The position numbers and the translations under genes were made by a program. A stretch of DNA of 64,000 bases from WHSV01 sp050693895 (GTDB taxonomy: Bacteria > Actinomycetota > CADDZG01 > WHSQ01). The notes under the pieces are model-generated. The model ran no database searches. It was not told the DNA's origin and worked only from the letters and a program-made list of their open reading frames with translations. Of this stretch, positions 41,445 through 50,968 are shown piece after piece (the first letter of the stretch is position 1; the number at the start of each line of letters is the position of its first letter). The stretch is taken from assembly GCA_050693895.1 (NCBI GenBank), contig JBOGWS010000076.1, forward strand, positions 1-64,000. The letters run 5' to 3'.

Positions 41445-42475
41445 CAGCAGGTCAGGTTCTGGTAATCGGCCTTATCTGCAAGGAAGTCGTCGTATTCGAC
41501 GGAGAAGGCGTGTCTTCCGTCACAGTCACTGAGCACGTAGTAGAGCCACGGCCCCTCGACGGGATTCGCGGCGGCTTTGATGGCATCCGCGCCGGGCGCA
41601 CCGATCGGGGTGGGCGGGAGTCCCGCGACCTTGCGCGTGTTGAAGGGCGAGTCGATCTCGAGGTCTGTGGACGTGAGCGAGTTCTTCCTCTCGCCCAGCG
41701 CGTAGATCACGGTTGCGTCGATACCGAGCGCCATGCCCTCGTCGAGCCGGTTGTAGATAACGCGCGCTATTTTGGCCCGGTCCTGGCTCACCCCGGCCTC
41801 GGCCTCGATCATCGATGCGACGTTCAGGATCTCGTACTTCGAATATCCCATCGCCTCGACCCTCGAGGTATCGACCTTCTCCAGTTGCTTCTCGGTTTCG
41901 TCGACCAGACGTTGCGCGAGCGTCTGAGCTGAATCCTGTTCGACTATCTGGTACGTCGATGGAAACAGCAGGCCCTCGAAGTTGTTCGAGTCGTTCGGAA
42001 GGATGTTCGATTTGACCTCACCGGACTCGAGCGCCCCGAGGAAATCCCTGCTCTTGATGTTGGTGTCCTCGTCGAGCCGCTCGGCGAACTCCGGCAACCA
42101 CGACCCCTCGGGAAAAGTGACCGTGATGAACTTCACCTCGGGTCCCTCGAGCATCCTGTCCAGGGCGTCACGAGCGGATAGGCCGGTCGAAAGTTGGTAG
42201 GTCCCGGCCTGAATCCCCTCGTCCGCTCCCTGCAGGAACGAGGCGATCCTGAAACCCATCGTGGACTTGATGACTCCCTCGTCCTCGAGAATCTCGCCGA
42301 CCTCGGTCATGGTCGTTCCCTCGGGGATCTCGACCTCCACGGCCTTGCCGGGGGAACTTGACGAGGTGACGCCGATCGAGTTCAGGTACACCACGCCGAC
42401 CGCGGCCGGTATCCCCAGCAGAAGGAAGAGGACGACGAGCGTCGTCACCGCCTTGCCGCGACGCGTCAGCTTCAT
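41444..42475 (-). CDS. mltG: Endolytic murein transglycosylase MltG
   Basis: A 343-residue YceG family protein that cuts nascent peptidoglycan strands. It has a short cytoplasmic end, a membrane helix (VTTLVVLFLLLGIPAAVGVV, about 10-30), a LysM-like part and the catalytic domain with the active Glu in SMIEAEAG and the closing DLEIDSPFNTRKVAGLPPTP. The position after ruvX is conserved in many Gram-positive genomes. Confidence 0.95.
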   Translation of the reverse strand: MKLTRRGKAVTTLVVLFLLLGIPAAVGVVYLNSIGVTSSSSPGKAVEVEIPEGTTMTEVGEILEDEGVIKSTMGFRIASFLQGADEGIQAGTYQLSTGLSARDALDRMLEGPEVKFITVTFPEGSWLPEFAERLDEDTNIKSRDFLGALESGEVKSNILPNDSNNFEGLLFPSTYQIVEQDSAQTLAQRLVDETEKQLEKVDTSRVEAMGYSKYEILNVASMIEAEAGVSQDRAKIARVIYNRLDEGMALGIDATVIYALGERKNSLTSTDLEIDSPFNTRKVAGLPPTPIGAPGADAIKAAANPVEGPWLYYVLSDCDGRHAFSVEYDDFLADKADYQNLTC

Positions 42476-42900
42476 GCCCGCTCCCCGTCGACCGAAGGCT
42501 TCGTCGCGTCGAGATAGTCCTGCAACATGATCTGGGCGGCCACCGCATCGCGTCGCGACTTGCGATCCTTGCCCTTGACGCCGGCGGAGCGCAGTCCTCG
42601 ATCGGCCACGACCGACGTGAAACGCTCGTCGAACTCCCGCACTTCGACGGACAAAGCCTCCGTCAGTTCCCTTATGAACTCGCGTTGTGACTCAACCGCG
42701 GGCCCCGAGCGGCCGGAGAGCCCGGTCGGCCGGCCCACGACTACGAGCTCCGCTCCCAGGTCCTGCACGATGGCCAAGATCCTCACGACGGCGTCGACTT
42801 CCTGCCGGTCGATGACCTCTTGTGGGCGCGCGAACCGAGTTTCGAGGTCCGCTACTGCGATGCCCACCCTGCGCTCGCCCGGATCGATGCCGACGATCAC
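42472..42900 (-). CDS. ruvX: Holliday-junction resolvase-like / pre-16S rRNA nuclease RuvX (YqgF)
   Basis: A 142-residue RNase H-fold protein. Catalytic acidic residues appear in IVGIDPGERRVGIAVAD and in DERFTSVVADRGL and SRRDAVAAQIMLQDYL. In E. coli YqgF finishes the 16S rRNA 5' end; a role in recombination has also been suggested. It starts with GTG overlapping the alaS stop (GTGA) and overlaps mltG downstream. Confidence 0.95.
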   Translation of the reverse strand: MIVGIDPGERRVGIAVADLETRFARPQEVIDRQEVDAVVRILAIVQDLGAELVVVGRPTGLSGRSGPAVESQREFIRELTEALSVEVREFDERFTSVVADRGLRSAGVKGKDRKSRRDAVAAQIMLQDYLDATKPSVDGERA

Positions 42901-45539
42901 CGTCGAATGGCATCCTTCGCCGTAGCCGCCACGGCCTCGATCGCGTCGTCGACGGCCCTCGAATTTGGACCGCCGGAGATCGCGAGATCCGGCTTTCCCC
43001 CGCCCCCGCCACCGAGCAGGTCCGCACCGGGCTTCAACAGATCGCGCGCGTTCAATCCTCGATCCACGAGGTCCTTGCTCAGTGCTCCGACCAGGTTCGC
43101 GCGACCCTCACCCGCAGATCCCAGGACGATGACGGCCGAGCCGAGGCGGCCCTTCAGGTTCTGGGCCAGACTGCGAAGCGCGTCGACCGTCAGATCGCGA
43201 CGAGCGACGACGAGCCGGGTACCGTCGAGATCGACGGCGGCATCTGCGAGGGAGGCAGCATCGGCATCTGCCCCCTTGCGTTCGACTTCGGCGAGCTTGC
43301 GCTCCATCTCCTTGCTCTGAGTCATGAGGCGCTCGACACGTTCCGCAACTTCATCGGGCTGAGCGCGCAGAAGATGCGCGGTCTGCTCCAGAATTGCCGC
43401 GCGCTTTGCAAGGTGGTCGATCCCCTCCTTGCCGACCAGCGCCTCCACACGTCGCAGATTGGAACCGATCGAGCCCTCTGTAGTCAGGACGACGACACCG
43501 ATGTTGCTCGTATGCGGGACGTGAGTGCCTCCGCACAGCTCCTTCGAGTATTCCCCCACCTCGACGACTCGGACGAAGTCGCCGTACTTCTCGCCGAAGA
43601 TGGCCATCGCCCCGATCGACTTTGCGTAGTCGAAGCTCGTTTCGAACGCACGCACACCGTCGTCGGATAGCACCTTGGACTGCACCTCGGCCGCGATGTC
43701 CGCCACCTGGGCGTCGCCGAGCGCGTCGAAGTGATTGAAGTCGAAACGGAGACGGCCCGATTCGACCAGGGAGCCCGCCTGTGTCGCATGCTCACCCAGC
43801 CGGTCGCGCAGCGTCCAGTGAAGGATGTGCGTTGCGGTATGGGCCCGCTCGGAGCCTCGCCGCGCGCCCGCGTCCACCACTCCCGTGATCGCGTCTCCCA
43901 CGCGCAGCTCACCCGCGGTGACCTTCGCTCTGTGCCCCGTCACTCCAGGCAGAAGCCGCTTCGTGTCGACGACACGCGCCGCACCCGATGAGGAGCGCAA
44001 CACTCCCGTATCGCCGACCTGACCTCCACCCTCCGCGTAGAACACGGTGCGGTCGAGAACGACGTCGACCTCACTTCCTTCTCCGGCCACCTCGACACTC
44101 GCACTGCCCTCGATGAGCCCGACGATCTCGGATTCGGTCGTCAGGTGCTCGTAACCCAGGAACTCCGTCGCGCCCCTGCCCTCCGCGATCGCCGCGGTGG
44201 CCTCGTTTGCGGTCTGCTCTCCTCCACCGGCGCGAGCGGCCCGCGCGCGCTCTCGCTGGGCTGTCATCAACTCTGAGAACTGGCCTCGGTCCACCTCGAG
44301 TCCCGACTCGGCAGCGATCTCGGTAGTGAGGTCGATCGGGAACCCAAAGGTGTCGTGCAGCTTGAACGCCACATCCCCGCCGAGCTTGGATTCACCGGCT
44401 CCTTTCGTTCTGTCCACCTCGTTCTCGAGCGACGACAGACCCTGCTTCAAGGTCGACGTGAAACGCTCTTCCTCCCGACTCACGATCTCCTTGATGAGAT
44501 CGTGACGTTCGATGATCTCCGGATAGACATCCCCCATAAGCTCGACACATCGGTCGACCAGTCCGGGCAGAACTCCTTGCTCGTGACCGATGAGGCGAGC
44601 GTGCCGAATCGCCCGGCGCATGACCCGCCGCAAAACGTAGCCGCGCTCCTCGTTCGACGGGAGCACGCCGTCGGCGATCATGAACGTGACCGAGCGCCCG
44701 TGATCCGCGAGCACACGCAGTCCGAAGTCGACGCGCTCGTCTTCGCCGTATGAGCGTCCTGTGATCGAAGAGGCCTTCTCGATCATGCCGAGGAGGAGAT
44801 CGGTCTCGAGAATGGAACGCCTGTTCTGCAGGATCATTGCGATCCGTTCGAGCCCCGCGCCCGTGTCGATGTTCTTCTGCGGCAGCTCGGCGACCGGCTC
44901 GATATTCGCGTTGCAGTCGTTCTGCATGAACACGAGGTTCCAGAACTCGACATAGCGTTCGTCGTTGTCGATCGGACCTTTATTGGAAGCCGGACCGAAC
45001 GCCTCACCGCGGTCGACATGGATCTCGGAGCACGGTCCGCAGGGCCCGGCGACTCCCATGTCCCAGAAGTTGTCCTTCCTGCCGAGCCGATGAACGCGTT
45101 CGGGGCGGACACCCACCTCGTCCACCCAGATGGCTTCCGCCTCGTCGTCGGTCTCGTAGATGGTGATCCACAGCTTCTCGGGGTCCATCCCCCAGCCCTC
45201 GGTCACCAGATCCCACGACCAGGAACAGATCTCGGACTTGTAGTAGTCGCCGAAGCTGAAGTTGCCCAGCATCTCGAAGAAGGTCAGGTGACGTGTGGTT
45301 CGCCCCACCTCCTCGAGGTCGTTGTGCTTGCCGCCTGCGCGCATGCATTTCTGCACGCTCACCGCCCGCCCGTAGGGCGGAGTCTGCTCGCCGACGAAAT
45401 AGGGCTTGAATTGATTCATCCCGGCGTTCGTGAACAGCAGCGAGGGGTCGTTCGGAATTACGGAAGCCGAGGGGACGCGCACGTGCCCGCGCTCCTCAAA
45501 GAACGCGAGAAAACGATCGCGAATGGTTTTGGAATCCAT
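42897..45539 (-). CDS. alaS: Alanyl-tRNA synthetase
   Basis: An 880-residue class II synthetase of normal length. Visible are motif 1 (FFEERGHVRVPSASVIPNDP), the tRNA-binding helices, the editing-domain zinc site HTATHILH and CGGTHVPHTSNIG, and the C-terminal DHHA1-type glycine-rich region (GGGGGGKPDLA). No T-box or other leader structure is evident in the 27-bp gap upstream. Confidence 0.98.
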   Translation of the reverse strand: MDSKTIRDRFLAFFEERGHVRVPSASVIPNDPSLLFTNAGMNQFKPYFVGEQTPPYGRAVSVQKCMRAGGKHNDLEEVGRTTRHLTFFEMLGNFSFGDYYKSEICSWSWDLVTEGWGMDPEKLWITIYETDDEAEAIWVDEVGVRPERVHRLGRKDNFWDMGVAGPCGPCSEIHVDRGEAFGPASNKGPIDNDERYVEFWNLVFMQNDCNANIEPVAELPQKNIDTGAGLERIAMILQNRRSILETDLLLGMIEKASSITGRSYGEDERVDFGLRVLADHGRSVTFMIADGVLPSNEERGYVLRRVMRRAIRHARLIGHEQGVLPGLVDRCVELMGDVYPEIIERHDLIKEIVSREEERFTSTLKQGLSSLENEVDRTKGAGESKLGGDVAFKLHDTFGFPIDLTTEIAAESGLEVDRGQFSELMTAQRERARAARAGGGEQTANEATAAIAEGRGATEFLGYEHLTTESEIVGLIEGSASVEVAGEGSEVDVVLDRTVFYAEGGGQVGDTGVLRSSSGAARVVDTKRLLPGVTGHRAKVTAGELRVGDAITGVVDAGARRGSERAHTATHILHWTLRDRLGEHATQAGSLVESGRLRFDFNHFDALGDAQVADIAAEVQSKVLSDDGVRAFETSFDYAKSIGAMAIFGEKYGDFVRVVEVGEYSKELCGGTHVPHTSNIGVVVLTTEGSIGSNLRRVEALVGKEGIDHLAKRAAILEQTAHLLRAQPDEVAERVERLMTQSKEMERKLAEVERKGADADAASLADAAVDLDGTRLVVARRDLTVDALRSLAQNLKGRLGSAVIVLGSAGEGRANLVGALSKDLVDRGLNARDLLKPGADLLGGGGGGKPDLAISGGPNSRAVDDAIEAVAATAKDAIRR

Positions 45540-45566
45540 GTTTCCCGCTTTGCTTGACTTGATCGG

Positions 45567-45755
45567 TCAGGGGGTCGTGCGCCCCCGAGCGGCGGCCTTG
45601 CGGGTCCGCTTCTGCTCGAGACGCTGATTCGCAGTGTCCAGCCCCCGGCCGATGACCGCGTTCGGGTTCCACCTCTTACGTCGCTCTTCGATCCAGCGAT
45701 CCAGAGTGAGCGCCAGGGCGGCGCCCAAAGCGATCTTGATGATTGACTTGATCAT
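45567..45755 (-). CDS. Small protein with N-terminal hydrophobic helix (DUF6167-like position)
   Basis: A 62-residue protein: a hydrophobic start (IKSIIKIALGAALALTL) followed by a strongly basic tail (DRWIEERRKRWNPNAVIG, then RTRKAAARGRTTP). Actinobacteria often carry small DUF948/DUF6167 membrane proteins between rarA and alaS, and this one fits by position, size and composition. Its function is unknown. ATG is preferred over a GTG one codon earlier. Confidence 0.65.
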   Translation of the reverse strand: MIKSIIKIALGAALALTLDRWIEERRKRWNPNAVIGRGLDTANQRLEQKRTRKAAARGRTTP

Positions 45756-45764
45756 CACAAGACC

Positions 45765-47093
45765 CTACCTCGATGGGCCCTGTGAATCGGCCTCGTCCTT
45801 TTTTGCGTCGAGTTGGCGTTTGAGCTCCGCCTCTCTTCCCCTGACCGGCTCGTAGTACCGCCGTTCGATGAGCCCGTCGGGCAGGTACTGCTGCGCGACC
45901 CAGCCTCCGTGGTCGTGCGGGTAGCGGTAGCCCCTCCCCGCTCCCGTCGCTCGGCTCGCCGGGGAGTTCGAGTCCCTGAGATGGTCGGGCACCGGCTGGG
46001 GCCCGGCCGAGCGGACGTCCTCGAGCGCGGCCCCGATGGCCTTGTAGGCGGCGTTGGACTTGGGAGCGATGGCCAGGTAGGTCGCCGCCTGACTCAGGTT
46101 GATCCTTGCCTCCGGAAGTCCAACGAACTCGAGCGCGTGGTGGGCCGCCACCGCGACCTGAAGGGCGGCCGGGTCCGCGTTACCGACGTCCTCGCTCGCG
46201 AAAACGACCATGCGGCGGGCGATGTAGCGAGGGTCCTCCCCCGAGTCCAGCATGCGCGCCATCCAGTAGACGGCCGCGTTCGGGTCGCTCCCCCTCATCG
46301 ATTTGATGAACGCACTGATGACGTCGAAGTGCCAGTCGCCTGCCTTGTCGTACGGAATAGCTCGTTGTTGGAGCGCTTCCTCGGCGATAGCCAACTCGAT
46401 CGTGCCCGTAGTTGTGGTCGCGATCATGGCCGCCGCCTCGAGGACGTTCAATGCCGCTCGAGCGTCTCCCCCGCTGCGGTTCGCGATGTGATCGAGCGCC
46501 TCCTCGTCGATCGTGACATCGAGTTTCCCGAGGCCGCGCTCGGAGTCGGCCAGCGTTCTGCGGATGATCTCCTTGATGTCGTCGATGGTCAGAGGCTCGA
46601 GCCTGAACAGGAGGCTGCGGCTCATCAGCGGCGTGTTGATCTCGAATCCGGGATTCTCGGTGGTGGCGCCGACCAACACGATCCAGCCGTTCTCGACCGC
46701 GGGTAGAAGCGCGTCCTGCTGGGCCTTGTTGAAGCGATGGATCTCGTCGAGGAACAGCACGGTGCGCGTGTTCTGTTGCCCGAGCCGGTCCCTCGCGGCC
46801 TGGATCTGCTTGCGAACCTCGGCGACGCCGGCGCTGACCGCGCTCATCGACACGAAGTGGGCACCTGTGGACCCGGCGATGATGTTTGCCAGGGTCGTCT
46901 TGCCGGTGCCGGCCGGTCCCCACAGCACGATCGAGCTGAGCTCTCCCGACTCGATGAGAGCGCGCAGGGCCCGGCCCTCGCCGAGCAGGTGGTCCTGGCC
47001 CACGACGTCGTCAACCGACCGAGGGCGCATCCGGGCTGCGAGCGGCGCGAACGAGTCGAACCGGTCCTCGAGGTTGCTCTCGAACAGATCCAC
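45765..47093 (-). CDS. rarA: Replication-associated recombination protein A (RarA/MgsA)
   Basis: A 442-residue clamp-loader-like AAA+ ATPase acting at stalled forks. It has Walker A WGPAGTGKTT, Walker B VLFLDEIHRFNKAQQDALLP, sensor VGATTENPGFEIN and the C-terminal tetramerisation region ending YLPDGLIERRYYEPVRGREAEL. The start is GTG. It begins 51 bp after the debranching-enzyme gene and is followed by the small gene and alaS, a typical actinobacterial order. Confidence 0.96.
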   Translation of the reverse strand: MDLFESNLEDRFDSFAPLAARMRPRSVDDVVGQDHLLGEGRALRALIESGELSSIVLWGPAGTGKTTLANIIAGSTGAHFVSMSAVSAGVAEVRKQIQAARDRLGQQNTRTVLFLDEIHRFNKAQQDALLPAVENGWIVLVGATTENPGFEINTPLMSRSLLFRLEPLTIDDIKEIIRRTLADSERGLGKLDVTIDEEALDHIANRSGGDARAALNVLEAAAMIATTTTGTIELAIAEEALQQRAIPYDKAGDWHFDVISAFIKSMRGSDPNAAVYWMARMLDSGEDPRYIARRMVVFASEDVGNADPAALQVAVAAHHALEFVGLPEARINLSQAATYLAIAPKSNAAYKAIGAALEDVRSAGPQPVPDHLRDSNSPASRATGAGRGYRYPHDHGGWVAQQYLPDGLIERRYYEPVRGREAELKRQLDAKKDEADSQGPSR

Positions 47094-47144
47094 GTCTCCA
47101 TGCTCGCACGCCCAATGTGATTCTGAGCGCGGGAGCTCAGGCGT

Positions 47145-49127
47145 TCAGAGTCCGACGGGGAGCTCGAGGAGCCCATGTGCAGGTGGCTCCGTTATCCCGA
47201 GCATCGCCTGCAGCAGCATGAACGGGGCGGCGGCGGCCCACGCCTGCGGCCTGCAGGCAACCGGATAAGCAACGTACGGTGCGCCCTCGGTCCGGTCGAA
47301 TCCGCAGAACAGCTCTGGCAGGCTGGCGTCCGTCGCCTGCAGAGCCGCGTCGAACATGGCGGCCGAGATGATCTCGGTCTCGTCCGGGAAGTCGTAGCGC
47401 TTTAGTCCGGCCGCGATGATCGCGTTGTCGTGCGGCCACACCGATCCGTTGTGGTAGCTCCTGGGGTCGAACGCGGGAAAGTCGCTCGACAGCGTACGGA
47501 TGCCCCAACCCGAGAACATGTCAGGCGCCATCAACCGATGAACCACCGATGCGGCCTTGTCTTCGTCGACGATGCCCGTGAAGAGACAATGCCCCGGGTT
47601 CGAGGTCACGCTGTCGACCTGTTTCTTGCCTCCGTCGAGGGCCAGGGCGAAGGTGCCCTCCTGCGGCATCCAGAAGACGTCGTTGAAACTCTTCTTCAAC
47701 ACCTCGGCCTCGCGCCCGAGTTTTTCGGCTCTCGCCCGGTCGCCCAGCGCGTCGTAGACCGCGGCGATCCTCTGCTTCGCCATATACACGTAGCCCTGAG
47801 CTTCCACCAGCGCGATCGGTCCGGTCGCCCGCGTCCCGTCTGCGTGCACTATCGCGTCGTCAGAGTCCTTCCATCCCTGATTGACGAGGCCGTTCGGTGA
47901 ACGCCTTCGGTACTCGATAAAGCCGTCACCGTCGAGGTCGCCGAACGCGTCGATCCACCACAACGCCGCGTCCAGCGCAGGCCACAGCTCGGCCATCGTA
48001 TCGAGGTCAGCCGTCCATCTCCAGTACGCCGCGGCGAGCATGACGAACAGCGGGGTCGAATCAACCGAGCCGTAGTAGGGGTTGTAGGGAATGAAACCTC
48101 TCCTGGCGAGCGGACCGCGCCTCAGTTCGTGCAGGATCTTCCCGGGCTCGGCGTCGCGCTGAGCGTCGTCCTCGGTCGCTTGGTGTCGAGCCAGGTACAG
48201 AAGGGCCTGTCTGGCGGGATCGGGATTCAAGAGCAGCATCTCGTACGCCGTTATCAGCGAGTCCCTTCCGAACGGAGCCACGTACCAGGGGATCCCCGCC
48301 GCGATGACGTCGTGATCGTCGATGGGAGTGATCAGCGAGTGCAGGTCCCTCGATGCCGCCGCGCAGACCCGGTCGTAGGACGGACGCAGACCAACGATCC
48401 GGGTGCACGACTCCGACCACCGACGACGTGCCGCTGCAGCGGAGTCGCCGGCAGCCTCGAACGAGCGGTGCATCGCTCGGCGCCCATCGAAAGACGGCTC
48501 GACGACGAGATCGATCACCGCGCTTTCTTGAGATGCGAGGTTCAAGGGCCAGCGCGCTTCGGCTCTGCCGGGCGACGCGTCGACAGCCGGCGGCTCCGGA
48601 TTCAGTTCGACGATGGTTTCTCTGAGAGCGTCGTCCACACCCCAATGGCCGAACCGAACCTCGTCGCCCCTCCACGCGGGAGCAACAATAGGTCTCCGGA
48701 TCGGGCTCGGGCCGACGTCTCGAACCTCGAACATGTCCGCGAAATCGGCGCCGAGCGCGAGCGCGACCTCGGTTTCGACTTCGGCCGCACCGCTGCTTCG
48801 GATCTCGATTCGCTCGTACAGACGTCCGTCCGCGATACGCCGCACGCGCCGCACGCGGAGCGTGGTCAGGTTGGTGGACCCCTTGGATTCGGGGTGCGCC
48901 GCTGCAGTGAGGTCGATCACCGCTTCATAGCCGAGACTCGCAGACGAAGCCACCAACACGGGCTCCCGACCATCGACCATGAGACCCAGCTCGGAGAGAT
49001 AGCGCGTGTCGTCGCAATAGAGACCCTCGCCCGACGCTCGTTGGGCGCGCACATCGCCATCGCGCCGCGAGCAGGCGAACAGCGCCCCCTCCTTGACGAC
49101 GAGCAGTCCGATGTCGTCCGGGCTCAG
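47145..49127 (-). CDS. Amylo-alpha-1,6-glucosidase / glycogen-debranching type glycosidase
   Basis: A protein of about 660 residues with the N-terminal debranching-enzyme domain (LLVVKEGALFACSRRDGD, GEGLYCDDTRYLSELGL) and a C-terminal (alpha/alpha)6-barrel: WYVAPFGRDSLITAYEMLLL, NQGWKDSDDAIVHADGTRA and YHNGSVWPHDNAIIAAGL are the family hallmarks. The substrate may be a storage or trehalose-type glucan; not determinable. The conserved N-terminus begins upstream of the first ordinary start (GTG at 49052). The best fit is a CTG overlapping the aspS stop as CTGA, which is unusual and uncertain. Confidence 0.85.
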   Translation of the reverse strand: MSPDDIGLLVVKEGALFACSRRDGDVRAQRASGEGLYCDDTRYLSELGLMVDGREPVLVASSASLGYEAVIDLTAAAHPESKGSTNLTTLRVRRVRRIADGRLYERIEIRSSGAAEVETEVALALGADFADMFEVRDVGPSPIRRPIVAPAWRGDEVRFGHWGVDDALRETIVELNPEPPAVDASPGRAEARWPLNLASQESAVIDLVVEPSFDGRRAMHRSFEAAGDSAAAARRRWSESCTRIVGLRPSYDRVCAAASRDLHSLITPIDDHDVIAAGIPWYVAPFGRDSLITAYEMLLLNPDPARQALLYLARHQATEDDAQRDAEPGKILHELRRGPLARRGFIPYNPYYGSVDSTPLFVMLAAAYWRWTADLDTMAELWPALDAALWWIDAFGDLDGDGFIEYRRRSPNGLVNQGWKDSDDAIVHADGTRATGPIALVEAQGYVYMAKQRIAAVYDALGDRARAEKLGREAEVLKKSFNDVFWMPQEGTFALALDGGKKQVDSVTSNPGHCLFTGIVDEDKAASVVHRLMAPDMFSGWGIRTLSSDFPAFDPRSYHNGSVWPHDNAIIAAGLKRYDFPDETEIISAAMFDAALQATDASLPELFCGFDRTEGAPYVAYPVACRPQAWAAAAPFMLLQAMLGITEPPAHGLLELPVGL

Positions 49128-50968
49128 GTGCTCTCGGGCTTTCTTTGTGCGATAGAGCCCGCCTGGCGGGAGCTCCCGCGCTCAGAATCCTTCGGGGGGG
49201 TGGATGTCAGGTGGAGGGCTTCGAGTTGGTCGTTGGAGACGGGGGCCGGGGCTCCCGTCAGTGGGTCGAAGGCGGTCTGAGTCTTGGGAAAGGCAATGAC
49301 CTCTCGGATGTTCGACTCCCCGGCCGCGAGTGCAGCGATCCTGTCGATCCCCGGAGCGATACCGCCGTGGGGCGGGGGGCCGAACTTGAACGCGTCCAGC
49401 AGGAACCCGAATTTTTCTCGCTGTTCGGCTTCGTCGATACCCAACGCGCTGAAGACGCGGCTCTGCATGGCGGCGTCGTGGATACGAATCGAACCCGAGG
49501 CCAGCTCCCATCCGTTCAACGTGATGTCGTAGCTCTTGCTGATCACCCTCGCGGGGTCCGTCTCGAGGTACTCGACCGTCTCCTCGACGACCCCGGTGAA
49601 GGGATGGTGGATCGGGTCCCACCGGTCCTCCTCCTCATTTCGCTCGAACCAGGGGAAGTCCACAATCCATGCGAACTTCCAATAGTCGGCGTTCCCCGGG
49701 TCGTACTCAGGCACCAGGCCGAAGCGTTCGGCGAGTCTCACCCGGAGGTTCCCCAGAATCTTGTGCGCGACCGAGTGACGAGCGTCGGCCACGATCAGCA
49801 CGAGGTCGCCCTCACTCGCACCCGTCGCCTTCAGGAGCCCGGCGCGCTCGTCGTCGGTGAAGAACTTGTCGAGCGGAGACTTGAACCCGTCGGGAGTCAC
49901 TCCGATCCAAACGAGCCCTCCCGCCCCAAGCGACTTGGCCTGATCGACCAGCGCGTCGAGCTCTTTGCGGGCGAGACCGCCCTGGCCCTCGACGACCAGG
50001 GCCTTGACCAATCCCCCACGGTCGAGGACCGTGCGGAAGACCTTGACTTCGGTCGATGCGAACACGTCCGCGAGATCGACGAGCTCCATCCCGTAGCGCA
50101 GGTCCGGCTTGTCAGTTCCGAAGCGATCCATCGATTCGCCGAAAGGAAGACGCACGAAGTCTGCGAGTTCGACGCCCAGCACTTCGCGCCAGGCGAACTT
50201 GAACATGCGCTCGGTCGATTCGAGGACGTCCTCGACCTCGACGAAGCTCATCTCGACGTCTAGCTGCGTGAAGTCGGGCTGACGGTCGGCCCTCAAGTCC
50301 TCGTCGCGGAAGCATCGAACGATCTGGTAGTAGCGATCGAGTCCCGACACCATCAGGAGTTGCTTGAACAACTGTGGGCTCTGAGGCAACGCGTAGAACG
50401 AACCGGGGTGCACGCGTGCGGGAACGAGGTAATCGCGGGCCCCCTCCGGTGTGGCCCGCGTGAGCATTGGAGTCTCGACCTCGGTGAAACCCTCGGAGTC
50501 GTAGAACCGGCGGATCGCGCTTACGATGCGATGCCTCATCTGCAGATTGCGCTGCATACGATCCCGACGAAGATCGAGATAGCGATAGCGCAGGCGGAGC
50601 ATCTCGTCCACATCGGCGTGCTCGTCTATCTGGAAGGGAGGAGTTTCGCTGCGAGAGACGATCTCGATGACGCCGGCCGCCACCTCGATGGCGCCGGTCG
50701 GGATCTTGTCGTTGACAGTGCCCTGCGGGCGAGCGCGAACCTCGCCGCCGACCCTGATGCAGAACTCGCTTCGCAACGACTCGGCGGTCTCGTAGGAGCC
50801 GCGCGATATCTCGGGGTTGAACACGATCTGGACGAGGCCCGCCACGTCGCGCAGGTCGATGAAGATCACCCCCCCGTGATCGCGGCGCGTGTGAACCCAT
50901 CCGCACAATGTGACGCTCGTGCCGACATCCTTGGCTCGAAGGTCGCCGCACCGGTGAGTGCGCAGCAT
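49124..50968 (-). CDS. aspS: Aspartyl-tRNA synthetase
   Basis: A 614-residue bacterial-type class IIb enzyme. It has the OB-fold anticodon domain (LCGWVHTRRDHGGVIFIDLR), motif 2 region RCFRDEDLRADRQPDFTQLD, the bacterial GAD insert and the C-terminal motif 3 (GIAPGIDRIAALAAG). Whether it also charges tRNA-Asn cannot be decided here, as no gatCAB or asnS gene is in view. It starts immediately after hisS, a pair often linked in bacteria. Confidence 0.97.
   Translation of the reverse strand: MLRTHRCGDLRAKDVGTSVTLCGWVHTRRDHGGVIFIDLRDVAGLVQIVFNPEISRGSYETAESLRSEFCIRVGGEVRARPQGTVNDKIPTGAIEVAAGVIEIVSRSETPPFQIDEHADVDEMLRLRYRYLDLRRDRMQRNLQMRHRIVSAIRRFYDSEGFTEVETPMLTRATPEGARDYLVPARVHPGSFYALPQSPQLFKQLLMVSGLDRYYQIVRCFRDEDLRADRQPDFTQLDVEMSFVEVEDVLESTERMFKFAWREVLGVELADFVRLPFGESMDRFGTDKPDLRYGMELVDLADVFASTEVKVFRTVLDRGGLVKALVVEGQGGLARKELDALVDQAKSLGAGGLVWIGVTPDGFKSPLDKFFTDDERAGLLKATGASEGDLVLIVADARHSVAHKILGNLRVRLAERFGLVPEYDPGNADYWKFAWIVDFPWFERNEEEDRWDPIHHPFTGVVEETVEYLETDPARVISKSYDITLNGWELASGSIRIHDAAMQSRVFSALGIDEAEQREKFGFLLDAFKFGPPPHGGIAPGIDRIAALAAGESNIREVIAFPKTQTAFDPLTGAPAPVSNDQLEALHLTSTPPKDSERGSSRQAGSIAQRKPEST

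Noticed and set aside
42472..42900. ruvX and the alaS-mltG run as an accessory region
   Set aside because: Order and content are standard housekeeping synteny, with nothing unusual beyond overlapping starts.
45540..45566. T-box or other tRNA-sensing leader before alaS, and likewise before hisS
   Set aside because: The gaps are 27 and 72 bp, too short for a T-box, and no T-box consensus or terminator is visible.
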